DNA from: Salisediminibacterium halotolerans | Lineage (GTDB): Bacteria; Bacillota; Bacilli; Bacillales; Salisediminibacteriaceae | NCBI RefSeq assembly: GCF_003814815.1 | Contig: NZ_RKQQ01000001.1 | Span: 124,001 to 188,000 of the forward strand | Length of the DNA stretch: 64,000 nucleotides | Reading direction: 5' to 3' | Shown: positions 8,342 through 16,201 of the stretch, piece by piece | Position numbering within the stretch: position 1 is the first letter of the stretch | Layout of the letters: the number at the start of each line of letters is the position of its first letter | Translations under genes and position numbers: made by a program | Notes under the pieces: model-generated | Told to the model about the DNA's origin: nothing | The model's input: only the letters and a program-made list of their open reading frames with translations | The model's database searches: none

Positions 8342-9064
8342 ATGAAAATTGTCAAAATCAGCGCCATCACATTAGCGATCCTGATTATCGTGTTATTTGG
8401 CGGCTTTTGGATTTGGTCGCAAATGACGTATGAGGCGTCCGATGAACTGAACCGATTTGTCGGCGATGACGAACTCATTCGCGAAGACGGCGTGCGTTTT
8501 TTTCCGGACAGTTCGAATGGAACCGGGGTGATCATCTATCCCGGAGCAAGGGTTGATCCGGAGGCGTACAGCTTGATCGGCGCTTCTCTTGCTGAAGAAG
8601 GTTTTACCGTTTTCATACCGGAAATGCGCTTTAACCTAGCTTTTTTTGAGATCGGCAAAGCGGATGCGCTGATCGAAGAGTTTGCCGAGCTCGAGCAATG
8701 GGTGATCGGCGGCCATTCTTTAGGCGGGGTCGCAGCTGCTTCTTACGCTTACGATAAAGATGTCGACGGATTGTTTTTCTATGCCTCGTATCCGCAGGAC
8801 AGCAACGACTTCTCGGAGCAAAATCTGCCGATGTTATCGATTTATGCCGAGCGCGACGGTCTGACGACGCTGGAAGACATCGATGAGACATCCCAGCTGT
8901 TTTCCGACGAAGCGGTCTTTAAAGAAATCGAAGGCGGCAACCATGCGCAGTTCGGCGTTTACGGCGACCAAAGCGGCGATCGGCCCGCAACGATCAGTGT
9001 TAAAGAGCAGCAAGAGGAAATCATTGCCGCGACGGTTCGGTGGCTGGAAGAGGACGTGCAATAA
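8342..9064 (+). CDS. Membrane-anchored alpha/beta hydrolase
   Basis: This protein has 240 residues. An N-terminal helix (residues 7-24) anchors it and the rest is predicted to be extracytoplasmic. The catalytic triad is visible: Ser126 in Gly-Gly-His-Ser-Leu-Gly-Gly, Asp172 in Ala-Glu-Arg-Asp-Gly, and His201 in Gly-Gly-Asn-His-Ala-Gln-Phe. The segment Ile-Ile-Tyr-Pro-Gly-Ala supplies the oxyanion loop. The size and motif order match a small hydrolase group common in Bacillaceae, whose natural substrate is unknown. I chose ATG 8342 because GGAGGGG ends 4 bases before it. A longer frame from 8285 has no ribosome binding site. Confidence 0.8.
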   Translation: MKIVKISAITLAILIIVLFGGFWIWSQMTYEASDELNRFVGDDELIREDGVRFFPDSSNGTGVIIYPGARVDPEAYSLIGASLAEEGFTVFIPEMRFNLAFFEIGKADALIEEFAELEQWVIGGHSLGGVAAASYAYDKDVDGLFFYASYPQDSNDFSEQNLPMLSIYAERDGLTTLEDIDETSQLFSDEAVFKEIEGGNHAQFGVYGDQSGDRPATISVKEQQEEIIAATVRWLEEDVQ

Positions 9065-9095
9065 AACGCACCCGAGAACATCTCTCGGGTGCGTT
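9064..9095. terminator. Hairpin after the hydrolase gene (first of a duplicated pair)
   Basis: A perfect stem with arms AACGCACCCGAG and CTCGGGTGCGTT is closed by a short loop. There is no strong T-run, so it may be a bidirectional terminator or a processing site. A nearly identical hairpin lies at 9671-9702. Confidence 0.6.
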
Positions 9096-9225
9096 AGACT
9101 GATGACAAACCCGTATTTTTACGTAAGTCGCGCAGCCGCTAACATCCGCTTGCCCCGGGCAAGGACTCAGCTAGCCTTCGGCGGTCTTGGACCGCCGAAG
9201 CCGGATCTTCGTCTCTTGCTTTCGA

Positions 9226-9487
9226 GGCTGCTGAAAAAGTACTGGATAAACAAATTCGGTGTTTATTTATGAGCCGCACAGAATAAAGAATATTATGAGC
9301 CCTCCGCAAACTCGCTTGCCGCGGGCAACGCCTCAGCCTCCTCAGAAGCGAAACCGCTTCTTGTGGGGTCTTCGGAAGTTGCTTTTCCCGCAGGCGTCGA
9401 GTTTGCTCCGGTCTCATAAAACTTCTCGCTTTATAAGGAAGAGTAAATATGCAGGCATCCAATTGATCATCTACTTTTTCAGCAGCC
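9226..9487 (+). repeat. Intergenic repeat element, copy A, with 16-bp terminal inverted repeats
   Basis: GGCTGCTGAAAAAGTA at 9226-9241 is mirrored exactly by TACTTTTTCAGCAGCC at 9472-9487. Inside is a 123-base core (9295-9417) that starts ATGAG and ends CTCAT. The core recurs at 34993-35115 with only three differences, and in inverted orientation at 50731-50853 and 52856-52979. Weaker similarity to copy B extends outside the inverted repeats (about 9130-9165 and 9488-9515). No plausible protein is encoded. The whole 9096-9670 gap contains only this element and flanking GC-rich palindromes. Confidence 0.85.
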
Positions 9488-9670
9488 TCCTTGCTTTCCC
9501 GGAGGCGTCGGAGGTGGAGCTGCGCGTCTTTCTTACTTCGCAGAACAATATAAAACCACGCGGTTTGAAGCGGCTCGGCGCTCGCCCGCAGGACATAAGC
9601 CGGACGATGCGTCGTCATCCAGCCTTTAAACAAGTTGATATCTGACGATGTCATGACCTTGTCAATAATC

Positions 9671-9702
9671 TAACGCACCCGAGAACGTCTCTCGGGTGCG
9701 TT
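9671..9702. terminator. Hairpin after the old-yellow-enzyme gene (second of a duplicated pair)
   Basis: The arms TAACGCACCCGAGA and CTCTCGGGTGCGTTA pair almost perfectly. It differs from the hairpin at 9064-9095 at only a few bases, including its immediate flanks. It lies 14 bases from the 3' end of the leftward reductase gene and probably ends that transcript. Confidence 0.6.
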
Positions 9703-9715
9703 AGACTGTAGACTT

Positions 9716-10837
9716 TTAGTTTTCCGCGTGCTCTTTTACCGGGAACCAGCCGGGGCGGTTTACGATTGCGTTCCAGAGCGATTCGGGCACGACGAGCTGT
9801 TCGCGGTCGTCGACCGACAGTTCGGTGCGAATTTCATCAATCCGTCCGCTCGCGGCTTTTTCGACCCACTGCGGTTCAACGACCAGCTCGCGGCCTAAAG
9901 CGATCAGAGGCACTCCGCCTTCCATCGCCTGCTCTACATCATCCGGGGTTTGCAAAGAGCCGACACCGACGACGGGAATCTTCGCGCCGACTTCGTCTTG
10001 AATCAACTGCACGCGTGAGCGCTTGTCAGAGGAGTCGCGCATCGAACCGGCGAAGAAATCTTGCACGGAGATGTGCAGGTAATCGAGCTCCTCGTTTGCT
10101 AATTCGTTGACGAACTTGAGCGTGTCTTCCATTGTGATCCCCGGTTCTTCGCGTTCTTCCGGGGAAATCCGGTACCCGATGATAAACTGCTCATCCGCTT
10201 CTTCCGCTGCTTTCAGGACTTCTCTGACAACTGCGAGCGGAAAACGCATCCGTTTTTCGACCGAGCCGCCCCACTGATCGTCGCGCCGGTTGGAATGGGG
10301 CGAGAAAAACTGCTGAATTAAATACGTATTCGCGCCGTGAATCTCCACCCCGTCAAACCCGGCCTGAATCGCCCGGCGGGTTGCATCGCCGAACGCTTTA
10401 ATGATCTCCTCAATCTCTGCTTCGGTCAGCTCGCGCGGGGTTGTTGCCCCTTCGCGTTCCGGCGCGACGGCGGAAGCGCTCACTGTTTGCCGGTCGGGCA
10501 GCAAGTCCGGCGGCGCCATCCGTCCGGCGTGGAATATTTGCACAATCGCTTTGGCGCCTTCAGCTTGAATCGTCGTTGCAAGCTTGCTTAAACTGCCGAC
10601 AAGTTCGTCGCGATCAATCCCGATTTCGCCGGGAAAACCTTTCCCGCCGGGCGTGACGTTCGCGACAGCGGTCACGACTGTGCCTGCGCCGCGCGAACGC
10701 TCGCGGTAATAAGCGAGTTCCTCGTCTGTCACTTCACCGTTTTCCGCTGAAGCAAAATTCGTCATCGGCGCGAGCATAATCCGGTTTCTGACTGTTGCAC
10801 CGTTTGCAAATGTATAGGGGTTCAAAAATGTGTACAT
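9716..10837 (-). CDS. NADH:flavin oxidoreductase (old yellow enzyme family)
   Basis: This 373-residue FMN-dependent TIM-barrel enzyme reduces activated C=C bonds (enones, nitro compounds) with NAD(P)H. Visible family features are Leu-Ala-Pro-Met-Thr near residue 22, His-Ala-Gly-Arg at 103-106, and the substrate-binding pair His167/Asn170 in Ile-His-Gly-Ala-Asn. Also present are Gln-Phe-Phe-Ser-Pro with the following Trp-Gly-Gly-Ser, and a phosphate-binding Gly-Val-Gly-Ser segment. The length is typical for the YqiG-like single-domain group. GAGGAGGG precedes the ATG. It is monocistronic, likely for detoxification of electrophiles. Confidence 0.88.
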   Translation of the reverse strand: MYTFLNPYTFANGATVRNRIMLAPMTNFASAENGEVTDEELAYYRERSRGAGTVVTAVANVTPGGKGFPGEIGIDRDELVGSLSKLATTIQAEGAKAIVQIFHAGRMAPPDLLPDRQTVSASAVAPEREGATTPRELTEAEIEEIIKAFGDATRRAIQAGFDGVEIHGANTYLIQQFFSPHSNRRDDQWGGSVEKRMRFPLAVVREVLKAAEEADEQFIIGYRISPEEREEPGITMEDTLKFVNELANEELDYLHISVQDFFAGSMRDSSDKRSRVQLIQDEVGAKIPVVGVGSLQTPDDVEQAMEGGVPLIALGRELVVEPQWVEKAASGRIDEIRTELSVDDREQLVVPESLWNAIVNRPGWFPVKEHAEN

Positions 10838-11015
10838 CGTATCCCTCCTCGCAATCTTCTGTACTGACTTACCTTTAACAGTTTACAAAAAGTAAGCAGC
10901 AAGGGCGAATGATTTGCTCAAGATTGGTTTGGCTGTTCAAGTAAGTTCGAACTTATCAATGACGCTTAACAAGAGGAATCGTCTTTATTTCATGAGCATC
11001 AATAAGTCTGTTTTT

Positions 11016-11044
11016 TTGATAATTTTTTGAAAATTCTATATAAT
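11016..11044 (+). promoter_or_regulatory. Candidate sigma-A promoter upstream of the rhodopsin gene
   Basis: TTGATA at 11016-11021, a 17-base spacer and a perfect TATAAT at 11039-11044 make a near-consensus sigma-A promoter. Transcription would start near 11051, about 380 bases before the rhodopsin ATG. Confidence 0.65.
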
Positions 11045-11432
11045 TTAACCATGAAAGGAGGGGATCAGAATCAAAAGCAATGCAATGTCAATCATACGCA
11101 ATGTACGTTCATTTGCTTACAACGTTCTTTGACCCTCACCATTTCAATCTTAGTTCTTTCATCAAGCTTCACAGATCTGATCCGTAATACGCTCAAACAA
11201 ACCGCTGGAAACTGAGCCGGAAAAGAAATCGGCATTTACTTTTCCCGCGGCAGCCTCTCTCTCTCATTATGCAGCTGATTTGTTCTCATTTCCTTATCGA
11301 TCTGCCAATTATCTTCTCTAGATGATCATCGCAGCTTGTAACATTTCTGTATTTCAGCAGCCGAGATGTTCTGCCACCTTATTAATCAATGAATTTTGTT
11401 TACAATATTCCAGTTATGAGGAGGAGAATCAC
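11045..11432 (+). other. Long leader / intergenic region ahead of the rhodopsin gene
   Basis: AAAGGAGGGG at 11054-11063 is a strong Shine-Dalgarno match with no ATG at normal spacing. ATG 11080 (35 codons) and ATG 11085 (15 codons) are 16-21 bases away. A frame from 11051 would code about 54 residues and includes the Shine-Dalgarno itself. A weak hairpin (GGAAAAG with CTTTTCC) occurs near 11219-11243. A second, weaker promoter-like pair (TTATTA, TACAAT) lies just before the rhodopsin ribosome binding site. I cannot say whether any leader peptide is made. Confidence 0.4.
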
Positions 11433-12188
11433 ATGGAAGAGATGAGCTTTTTAGTCCTCGCTACTCAGTATATGTTTTGGGTTGGATTTGTCGGAATGGC
11501 TGCCGGCACACTGTTTTTCTTAGTCGAACGCAACAGTCTCAATCCGGAATACCGTTCGACCGCGACGGTTGCTGCGCTCGTTACGTTTGTTGCCGCCGTG
11601 CACTACTTTTTCATGAAAGATGCCGTCGGAACATCAGGATTGATTTCAGAAATTCAGGGGTTCCCGACAGAGATCCGCTATATTGACTGGCTGATTACAA
11701 CACCGTTATTGCTCGTCAAATTCCCGCTTTTATTAAGCCTGAAAGGAAAATTAGGAAATATCCTGCTGACAAAGCTCCTCGGTGCCGATGTCATTATGAT
11801 TGTATCCGGTTATATCGGTGAAACGTCGATTAACGCAGCCGGAGGATTTACACAGTTAGGATTGTGGAGTTTTGTGATCGGAACGTTGGCGTGGATTTAT
11901 ATCATCTTCCTTTTGTATACGAATGTGACAGAAGCAGCGAACAAAAAACCAGCCCCGATCAAAAAAGCGCTCCTCAACATGCGCCTGTTTATTCTGATCG
12001 GCTGGGCGATTTATCCGATCGGCTATGTTGTCACGCTTGTCTCGCCGGGAATAGAAGTGTTGGTTGTCCGCGAGCTTATTTACAACTTCGCTGACTTAAT
12101 TAATAAAGTCGGCTTCGGATTGATTGCCTTCTTCGCTGTCAAGACGATGTCGACGTTGTCAAAATCAGAAGAGCATACAAAATCTTAG
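11433..12188 (+). CDS. Microbial rhodopsin with D-T-K motif, predicted light-driven proton pump
   Basis: This is a 251-residue protein with seven helices. Helix C reads Arg82-Tyr-Ile-Asp85-Trp-Leu-Ile-Thr89-Thr-Pro91, ending at Lys96. Numbering happens to equal bacteriorhodopsin, so Asp85 is the Schiff-base proton acceptor and the usual carboxyl donor (Asp96) is lysine. His57 in helix B is the partner of Asp85 seen in proteorhodopsins. Asp221 and Lys225 in helix G are the counter-ion and retinal lysine. Leu93 predicts green absorption. This set is that of the Exiguobacterium sibiricum rhodopsin, an outward proton pump. AGGAGG lies 8 bases before ATG 11433. No retinal-forming dioxygenase or carotenoid gene is in the window, so retinal must come from elsewhere. 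Confidence 0.9.
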   Translation: MEEMSFLVLATQYMFWVGFVGMAAGTLFFLVERNSLNPEYRSTATVAALVTFVAAVHYFFMKDAVGTSGLISEIQGFPTEIRYIDWLITTPLLLVKFPLLLSLKGKLGNILLTKLLGADVIMIVSGYIGETSINAAGGFTQLGLWSFVIGTLAWIYIIFLLYTNVTEAANKKPAPIKKALLNMRLFILIGWAIYPIGYVVTLVSPGIEVLVVRELIYNFADLINKVGFGLIAFFAVKTMSTLSKSEEHTKS

Positions 12189-12220
12189 CAGCTTAATTCA
12201 GATAGAGAAAAATAGTAAAA

Positions 12221-12258
12221 ACGCTTCCAGCCTGTAAAACGGCCGGAAGCGTCTTTTT
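12221..12258 (+). terminator. Terminator of the rhodopsin gene
   Basis: The arms ACGCTTCC and GGAAGCGT, extended by AGCC/GGCC pairing, are followed by CTTTTT on the plus strand, 33 bases after the rhodopsin stop. Confidence 0.8.
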
Positions 12259-12283
12259 ATGAGATGGATCGATTGAGTGACTC

Positions 12284-13468
12284 TTAAAGAGAGGAAAAAG
12301 CTGCACGCCGAAGCGCCGCTTCCAATTGCTCAGTCGTCTCTTTCGGCGCGTGTGTGCAGATGAACGACGTCGGCTGCAAGTGCCGGTAAAGAGCCGTCGA
12401 TTCCGTCAGCGTCGGGTGAACGTGATACGGCAGCTTAATTAACGGCATATTTTCCTCTTCAACATACCGCTTTAAAACCGGCGATACCGGTCCGGTTGTC
12501 AACATTGCTTCTTTTCCCTGCGTCCGGACAGCCCCGTTTAACAACGTAAAATCCGTCAATAAAGTGATTTTCGGCTCGGTCTCGCCGCTTTCCATGATAC
12601 CGGCCTGTACATTGAGAAACTTACTGAAGTCACGGAAGATGCCGCTTTTAAAAAGATCTTCGTGCATCAGTTTTTCCAATTCTTGCATTAAAAACGGCTC
12701 CGCTTCCATCCGAAGGTCACGCTGTTTGCAAAACGACAGCAGCAAATACAGCCAATCCTGGCTCTTCCCTGCGAGCGGCACATGAAACAGTACACCGTTG
12801 TGCGGCACATGCTCATCGAGCTGCGATAAAACGTCAGCAATACAGTCTGCTTGCTTCGACCTGCAAACTCCGTTTGCCCCGTCAAGGACTGCGAAATCAA
12901 CGGATGTTGCCGGCGGCCAGTCGAAGGGGAAGACAGCTGAAGACATCGTGTAGTCGCCGGAAAAAAATACGCTCTCTTCTGATGCCCGGTCGTAAAACAA
13001 ATACCAGAGCGAGCCGGGGGCATGGCCGTTGGCTCCGGCGATGTATTCAATCTCATCAAACAGCAGCGTCCATTCTCCCGCGGCCGCCATGTCGATCGGC
13101 CGAAAATCGATCTGCTCCTCCGCTTCTTTATGATAAGGAATCAGCAGTCTTTCGAGAGCTGCTGTCTTCTCCCACAGCTGAAAATAGGCGCGCGTCTGCG
13201 CAATTGTTTCTGCGCTGGCAAAAACGGGGGCGTTTAGACCGAGCGACACCGCATAAGGCAAAGCAAGTGTATGATCTTCGTGAGAGTGGGTAATAAATAC
13301 AGCATCGATCCGCTGCACATCTGCTTCTGAAAAGTCCGGATAGCGCTCACGGACCGTTTCGGCAGATTTAGAAATCCCGCAATCCACCAAGATCCGCCTT
13401 CCGCTGATCTCGATTAAAAAGCAGGAGCGTCCGTATTCGTTGACGCCGCCGTAGGATGTGAATTGCAT
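12284..13468 (-). CDS. MBL-fold metallo-hydrolase linked to the ABC importer
   Basis: This 394-residue protein has the metallo-beta-lactamase motif His61-Ser-His63-Glu-Asp65-His66, a later Asn-Gly-His-Ala-Pro-Gly, and Phe-Ser-Gly-Asp-Tyr. These are the ligands of a two-metal site. The N-terminal Tyr-Gly-Gly-Val-Asn-Glu-Tyr-Gly resembles RNase J/beta-CASP-like enzymes, but the C-terminal half is not one I recognise. GAGGAGG lies 8 bases before ATG 13468. A longer start would overlap the permease. It is the last gene of a leftward operon (ATPase, binding protein, permease, hydrolase), so it probably acts on the imported compound, perhaps a phosphate ester or phosphonate. That is inference only. 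Confidence 0.75.
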   Translation of the reverse strand: MQFTSYGGVNEYGRSCFLIEISGRRILVDCGISKSAETVRERYPDFSEADVQRIDAVFITHSHEDHTLALPYAVSLGLNAPVFASAETIAQTRAYFQLWEKTAALERLLIPYHKEAEEQIDFRPIDMAAAGEWTLLFDEIEYIAGANGHAPGSLWYLFYDRASEESVFFSGDYTMSSAVFPFDWPPATSVDFAVLDGANGVCRSKQADCIADVLSQLDEHVPHNGVLFHVPLAGKSQDWLYLLLSFCKQRDLRMEAEPFLMQELEKLMHEDLFKSGIFRDFSKFLNVQAGIMESGETEPKITLLTDFTLLNGAVRTQGKEAMLTTGPVSPVLKRYVEEENMPLIKLPYHVHPTLTESTALYRHLQPTSFICTHAPKETTEQLEAALRRAAFSSL

Positions 13469-13487
13469 CGCAGCTTCCTCCTCTTTA

Positions 13488-15161
13488 TCAGCTAGCCCGG
13501 TAGCTTTGCGCTTTATCTTTATAATGTTCGACAACGATTAAGACAATCGTCGTCAGTCCGACAGACACGAGTGCCATCGCCATTCCGAGCGATTGCGACC
13601 CTTGTTCAAACTGCGAATAAATAAACGTCGCGGACGTATCCATATTCGGCGGACGTAAGATCAGCGATCCGACAAGTTCGCGCATCGAGATCGTAAACGT
13701 CATGATCCAGCCGGCGAGGACGCCGGGAACAATAAGCGGCAATAAAATTTTTCGCAGCATATAAAACGAACTCGCCCCGCTCATGCGCGACGCTTGAAAG
13801 AGACTGTCGCCGAGCTGCCCGTAGATCGCCTTAATATTTTGCACCGTAAACGGCAAATAAAGAATAACATACGTCAAGACAAGCATCATCCACGTATTAT
13901 AAACACCGATCGGATTCCAAAAAGCATTCCAAAAGAAAATCAACCCGACAACAACGACGATTCCCGGCACGGTGTTCGGCGCTAAACTGAGAAAATCCAT
14001 CGTTTTTTCCGGCGCCCGGTTTCGTTTCATAATTAAAATCGCAAACCAAACCCCCAGCGCCACGCTGATCGTTGCCGCAAGCGCTGCCAGCCAAAGGCTG
14101 TTGAAGAGCGCCTCGCGGCCGCTGCCGGCAAACAATTCAATAAAGTTACTGAACGTCAAATTGGACAGGGCAAGACCGTCGCCGGTAATATCCATAAACG
14201 CGGTCGAAGCGACGGAAAAATACGGCACGCCGATCGCCAGAAATAAGACACCGGCCAAATAAGCCCAGGCAAAAACTTGATATTTACCGAGCGGATTGTA
14301 CGCGCGCGTTTGACCTTTTCCGGATACGACCTTTGTATGCTTACGGCTGACAAACCACTGCTGAATGTACCAGACCGTCATGCTGACACCGAGAAGAACC
14401 GTCGATAAAATCGCCGCCGTCCCGAAGTCAAGCGGCCAAATCGACGTGTACGTATGAATCTGTGACGTCATCACGTAAAAACCGATCCTGTTGCCGAGGG
14501 TGACCAGGGTGCCGAATTCTCCGATCGTTTTTACAAACACGAGCAACGCGCCCATGCTGTAGCCGGAAAAAAACAGCGGCGTGACGATCCGGCGCAAACG
14601 GTAGAAAAAACCGCCGCCGTGAATAAGCCCGGCCTCTTCCAAGCGTCCGCCGATATTTTCCAGCGTGTTGCGCATAATCAAATAAATGAACGGAAACAAG
14701 TGCAGACTCATGACAAGCACCATCCCGAAATACGTGAAGAAATACGGCGTAATTCCGGCTAAAAACGGAAAGAGTTGCTCCGCGTAACCGCCCGACTGCA
14801 TCGAAAGAATCCAGCCCATCGCGCCGATATAAGGCGGGGTCATAAACGGGATGATCAAAACGATGTCGATCCAGCGGTGCCGGCGCAGTTCTGTACGCGC
14901 CATAAAATAAGCGAGCGGCGCGGCGAGAATCGAAGCGCCGATGACAACGCCGATCCCTAAAAGCATCGAATTGATGAAAATCTGAATATAACGGTCTTCG
15001 GCGAGGACACTAAACGCCTCAAGGCCAAGCCACTCGCCGTCGGGGGCAACCCCGTTATAAAGCACCATCAAGAGCGGAAAAAGAACGAGCACTGCCAACG
15101 CCAGCAGTGCCGCTCCTTTATTTACGCGATGGATCATCCGTTCTGAAAGAAACTGCATCAT
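13488..15161 (-). CDS. Fused ABC importer permease (Fbp/Afu type)
   Basis: This 557-residue protein consists of two homologous permease halves of about six helices each. Each half carries an EAA-type loop: Glu-Glu-Ala-Gly-Leu-Ile near 190 and Gln-Ala-Ser-Arg-Met-Ser-Gly near 460. Duplicated permeases of this size serve ferric-iron (FbpB), hexose-phosphate (AfuB) and 2-aminoethylphosphonate importers. It overlaps the binding-protein stop by one base. The substrate is not decided by sequence. The linked metallo-hydrolase and LysR regulator favour an organic nutrient over iron. Confidence 0.85.
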   Translation of the reverse strand: MMQFLSERMIHRVNKGAALLALAVLVLFPLLMVLYNGVAPDGEWLGLEAFSVLAEDRYIQIFINSMLLGIGVVIGASILAAPLAYFMARTELRRHRWIDIVLIIPFMTPPYIGAMGWILSMQSGGYAEQLFPFLAGITPYFFTYFGMVLVMSLHLFPFIYLIMRNTLENIGGRLEEAGLIHGGGFFYRLRRIVTPLFFSGYSMGALLVFVKTIGEFGTLVTLGNRIGFYVMTSQIHTYTSIWPLDFGTAAILSTVLLGVSMTVWYIQQWFVSRKHTKVVSGKGQTRAYNPLGKYQVFAWAYLAGVLFLAIGVPYFSVASTAFMDITGDGLALSNLTFSNFIELFAGSGREALFNSLWLAALAATISVALGVWFAILIMKRNRAPEKTMDFLSLAPNTVPGIVVVVGLIFFWNAFWNPIGVYNTWMMLVLTYVILYLPFTVQNIKAIYGQLGDSLFQASRMSGASSFYMLRKILLPLIVPGVLAGWIMTFTISMRELVGSLILRPPNMDTSATFIYSQFEQGSQSLGMAMALVSVGLTTIVLIVVEHYKDKAQSYRAS

Positions 15162-16201
15162 TATCTCACAACCTCTAGAAATTCTTCGAGAATGTCTTGA
15201 CCGTTTTCATCAAGAAACTCCCAGTCAAAATCAAGCATTTCAATGTCTTCCGGCTGAGCACGGTCTTCGTGAGCGGGGATATCTTCACGGCCGGGCATCA
15301 AGTAAGCATCAGCAACGATTTCTTGCCCTTCATCGGAGAGAATAAAATCGATGTAAGCTTCCGCTTCCGGTTTATTTTCGGAACTTTCGAGAATAAACGC
15401 CGGGCGCGGGGTTATTGTCGTGCCGCTTTCCGGAAAGGCAATATCAACCGGTTCGCCGTCTTCAATATTGTTGTAGACCATGTAGTCGACGCCAGCCATG
15501 ACAAACGTATTCGCCCCGCTGATGACACTTTCAAGCGCCGGCGTGTTCGCACCTTCCATTTGCAAACCGTTCGCTGTTAAGTCTTCAAACAGTTCCCAGC
15601 CGTCATCGCCTTCTTGCTGAATAAAGGCGCTGACAAAGTCGCGGGCTGTGCCGGACTCTTGCGGATCGGGAATCGCAATCTGATCCTCATATTCGCTGTC
15701 AAGGAGCCCATCCCAATCCGCCGGCGCTTCATCGACCATATCGGTGTTGTAACTGAGCCCTAAGGCAGCTGCGCTGAAACCGTAAAAATGGTGGTCTTCA
15801 TCGTACCAGTCTTCCCGCATGCTGCCGGCATATTCTGATTCATACTTATACGTTAACCCTTCTTGTTTGTATTCCATCGCCGGCGGCATACTAGCAAGCG
15901 CTACGACGTCAGCGATCGGGTTCGATGCTTCTCCTTCCAAGCGTCCGAGCACATCTCCAGTCGTACTTTGGAACAAGTCGACTTCAATCCCGCTTTCTTC
16001 TTCAAACGCTTCGGCGAGCTCTTCGGCCATGCCTCCCGGACCGGAGCTGTAAATCGTCAACTCTCCGGACTGTTCATTACTTTCTTCCTGACCGTCATTT
16101 CCATTGGCTTCTTGACCGTTTTCTTCCTCGCCTTCACCGCCGCAGGCTGTGAGTGCAACAAGCGCCGCCAACCCTGTAATTCCTTTAAGCTGTTTCAACA
16201 T
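15161..16201 (-). CDS. ABC importer substrate-binding lipoprotein (Fbp/Afu type)
   Basis: This 346-residue protein has a lipoprotein signal ending Leu-Thr-Ala-Cys20, then a 25-residue Glu/Asn/Gly-rich linker and a type II periplasmic-binding fold. The start of the fold reads Leu-Thr-Ile-Tyr-Ser-Ser-Gly-Pro-Gly-Gly. Tyr residues typical of ferric-binding FbpA are partly present (Val-Asp-Tyr-Met-Val-Tyr). The mature protein is strongly acidic, as expected for a halophile exporting proteins. It overlaps the ATPase gene end by 17 bases, so translation is coupled. It lies between the ATPase and permease genes of one operon. Confidence 0.85.
   Translation of the reverse strand: MLKQLKGITGLAALVALTACGGEGEEENGQEANGNDGQEESNEQSGELTIYSSGPGGMAEELAEAFEEESGIEVDLFQSTTGDVLGRLEGEASNPIADVVALASMPPAMEYKQEGLTYKYESEYAGSMREDWYDEDHHFYGFSAAALGLSYNTDMVDEAPADWDGLLDSEYEDQIAIPDPQESGTARDFVSAFIQQEGDDGWELFEDLTANGLQMEGANTPALESVISGANTFVMAGVDYMVYNNIEDGEPVDIAFPESGTTITPRPAFILESSENKPEAEAYIDFILSDEGQEIVADAYLMPGREDIPAHEDRAQPEDIEMLDFDWEFLDENGQDILEEFLEVVR

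Noticed and set aside
9139-9654. 171-residue leftward reading frame
   Set aside because: It reads straight through the intergenic repeat element and its flanking palindromes, is Arg/Leu-rich from GC-rich repeat translation, and has no convincing ribosome binding site.
11051-11215. Small gene upstream of rhodopsin (about 54 residues)
   Set aside because: The start coincides with the predicted transcription start, so there is no ribosome binding site, and the only Shine-Dalgarno is inside the frame. Kept as leader region.
13469-13534. Longer N-terminus of the MBL hydrolase
   Set aside because: It would overlap the permease gene and lacks a ribosome binding site, while ATG 13468 follows GAGGAGG and starts the conserved fold.
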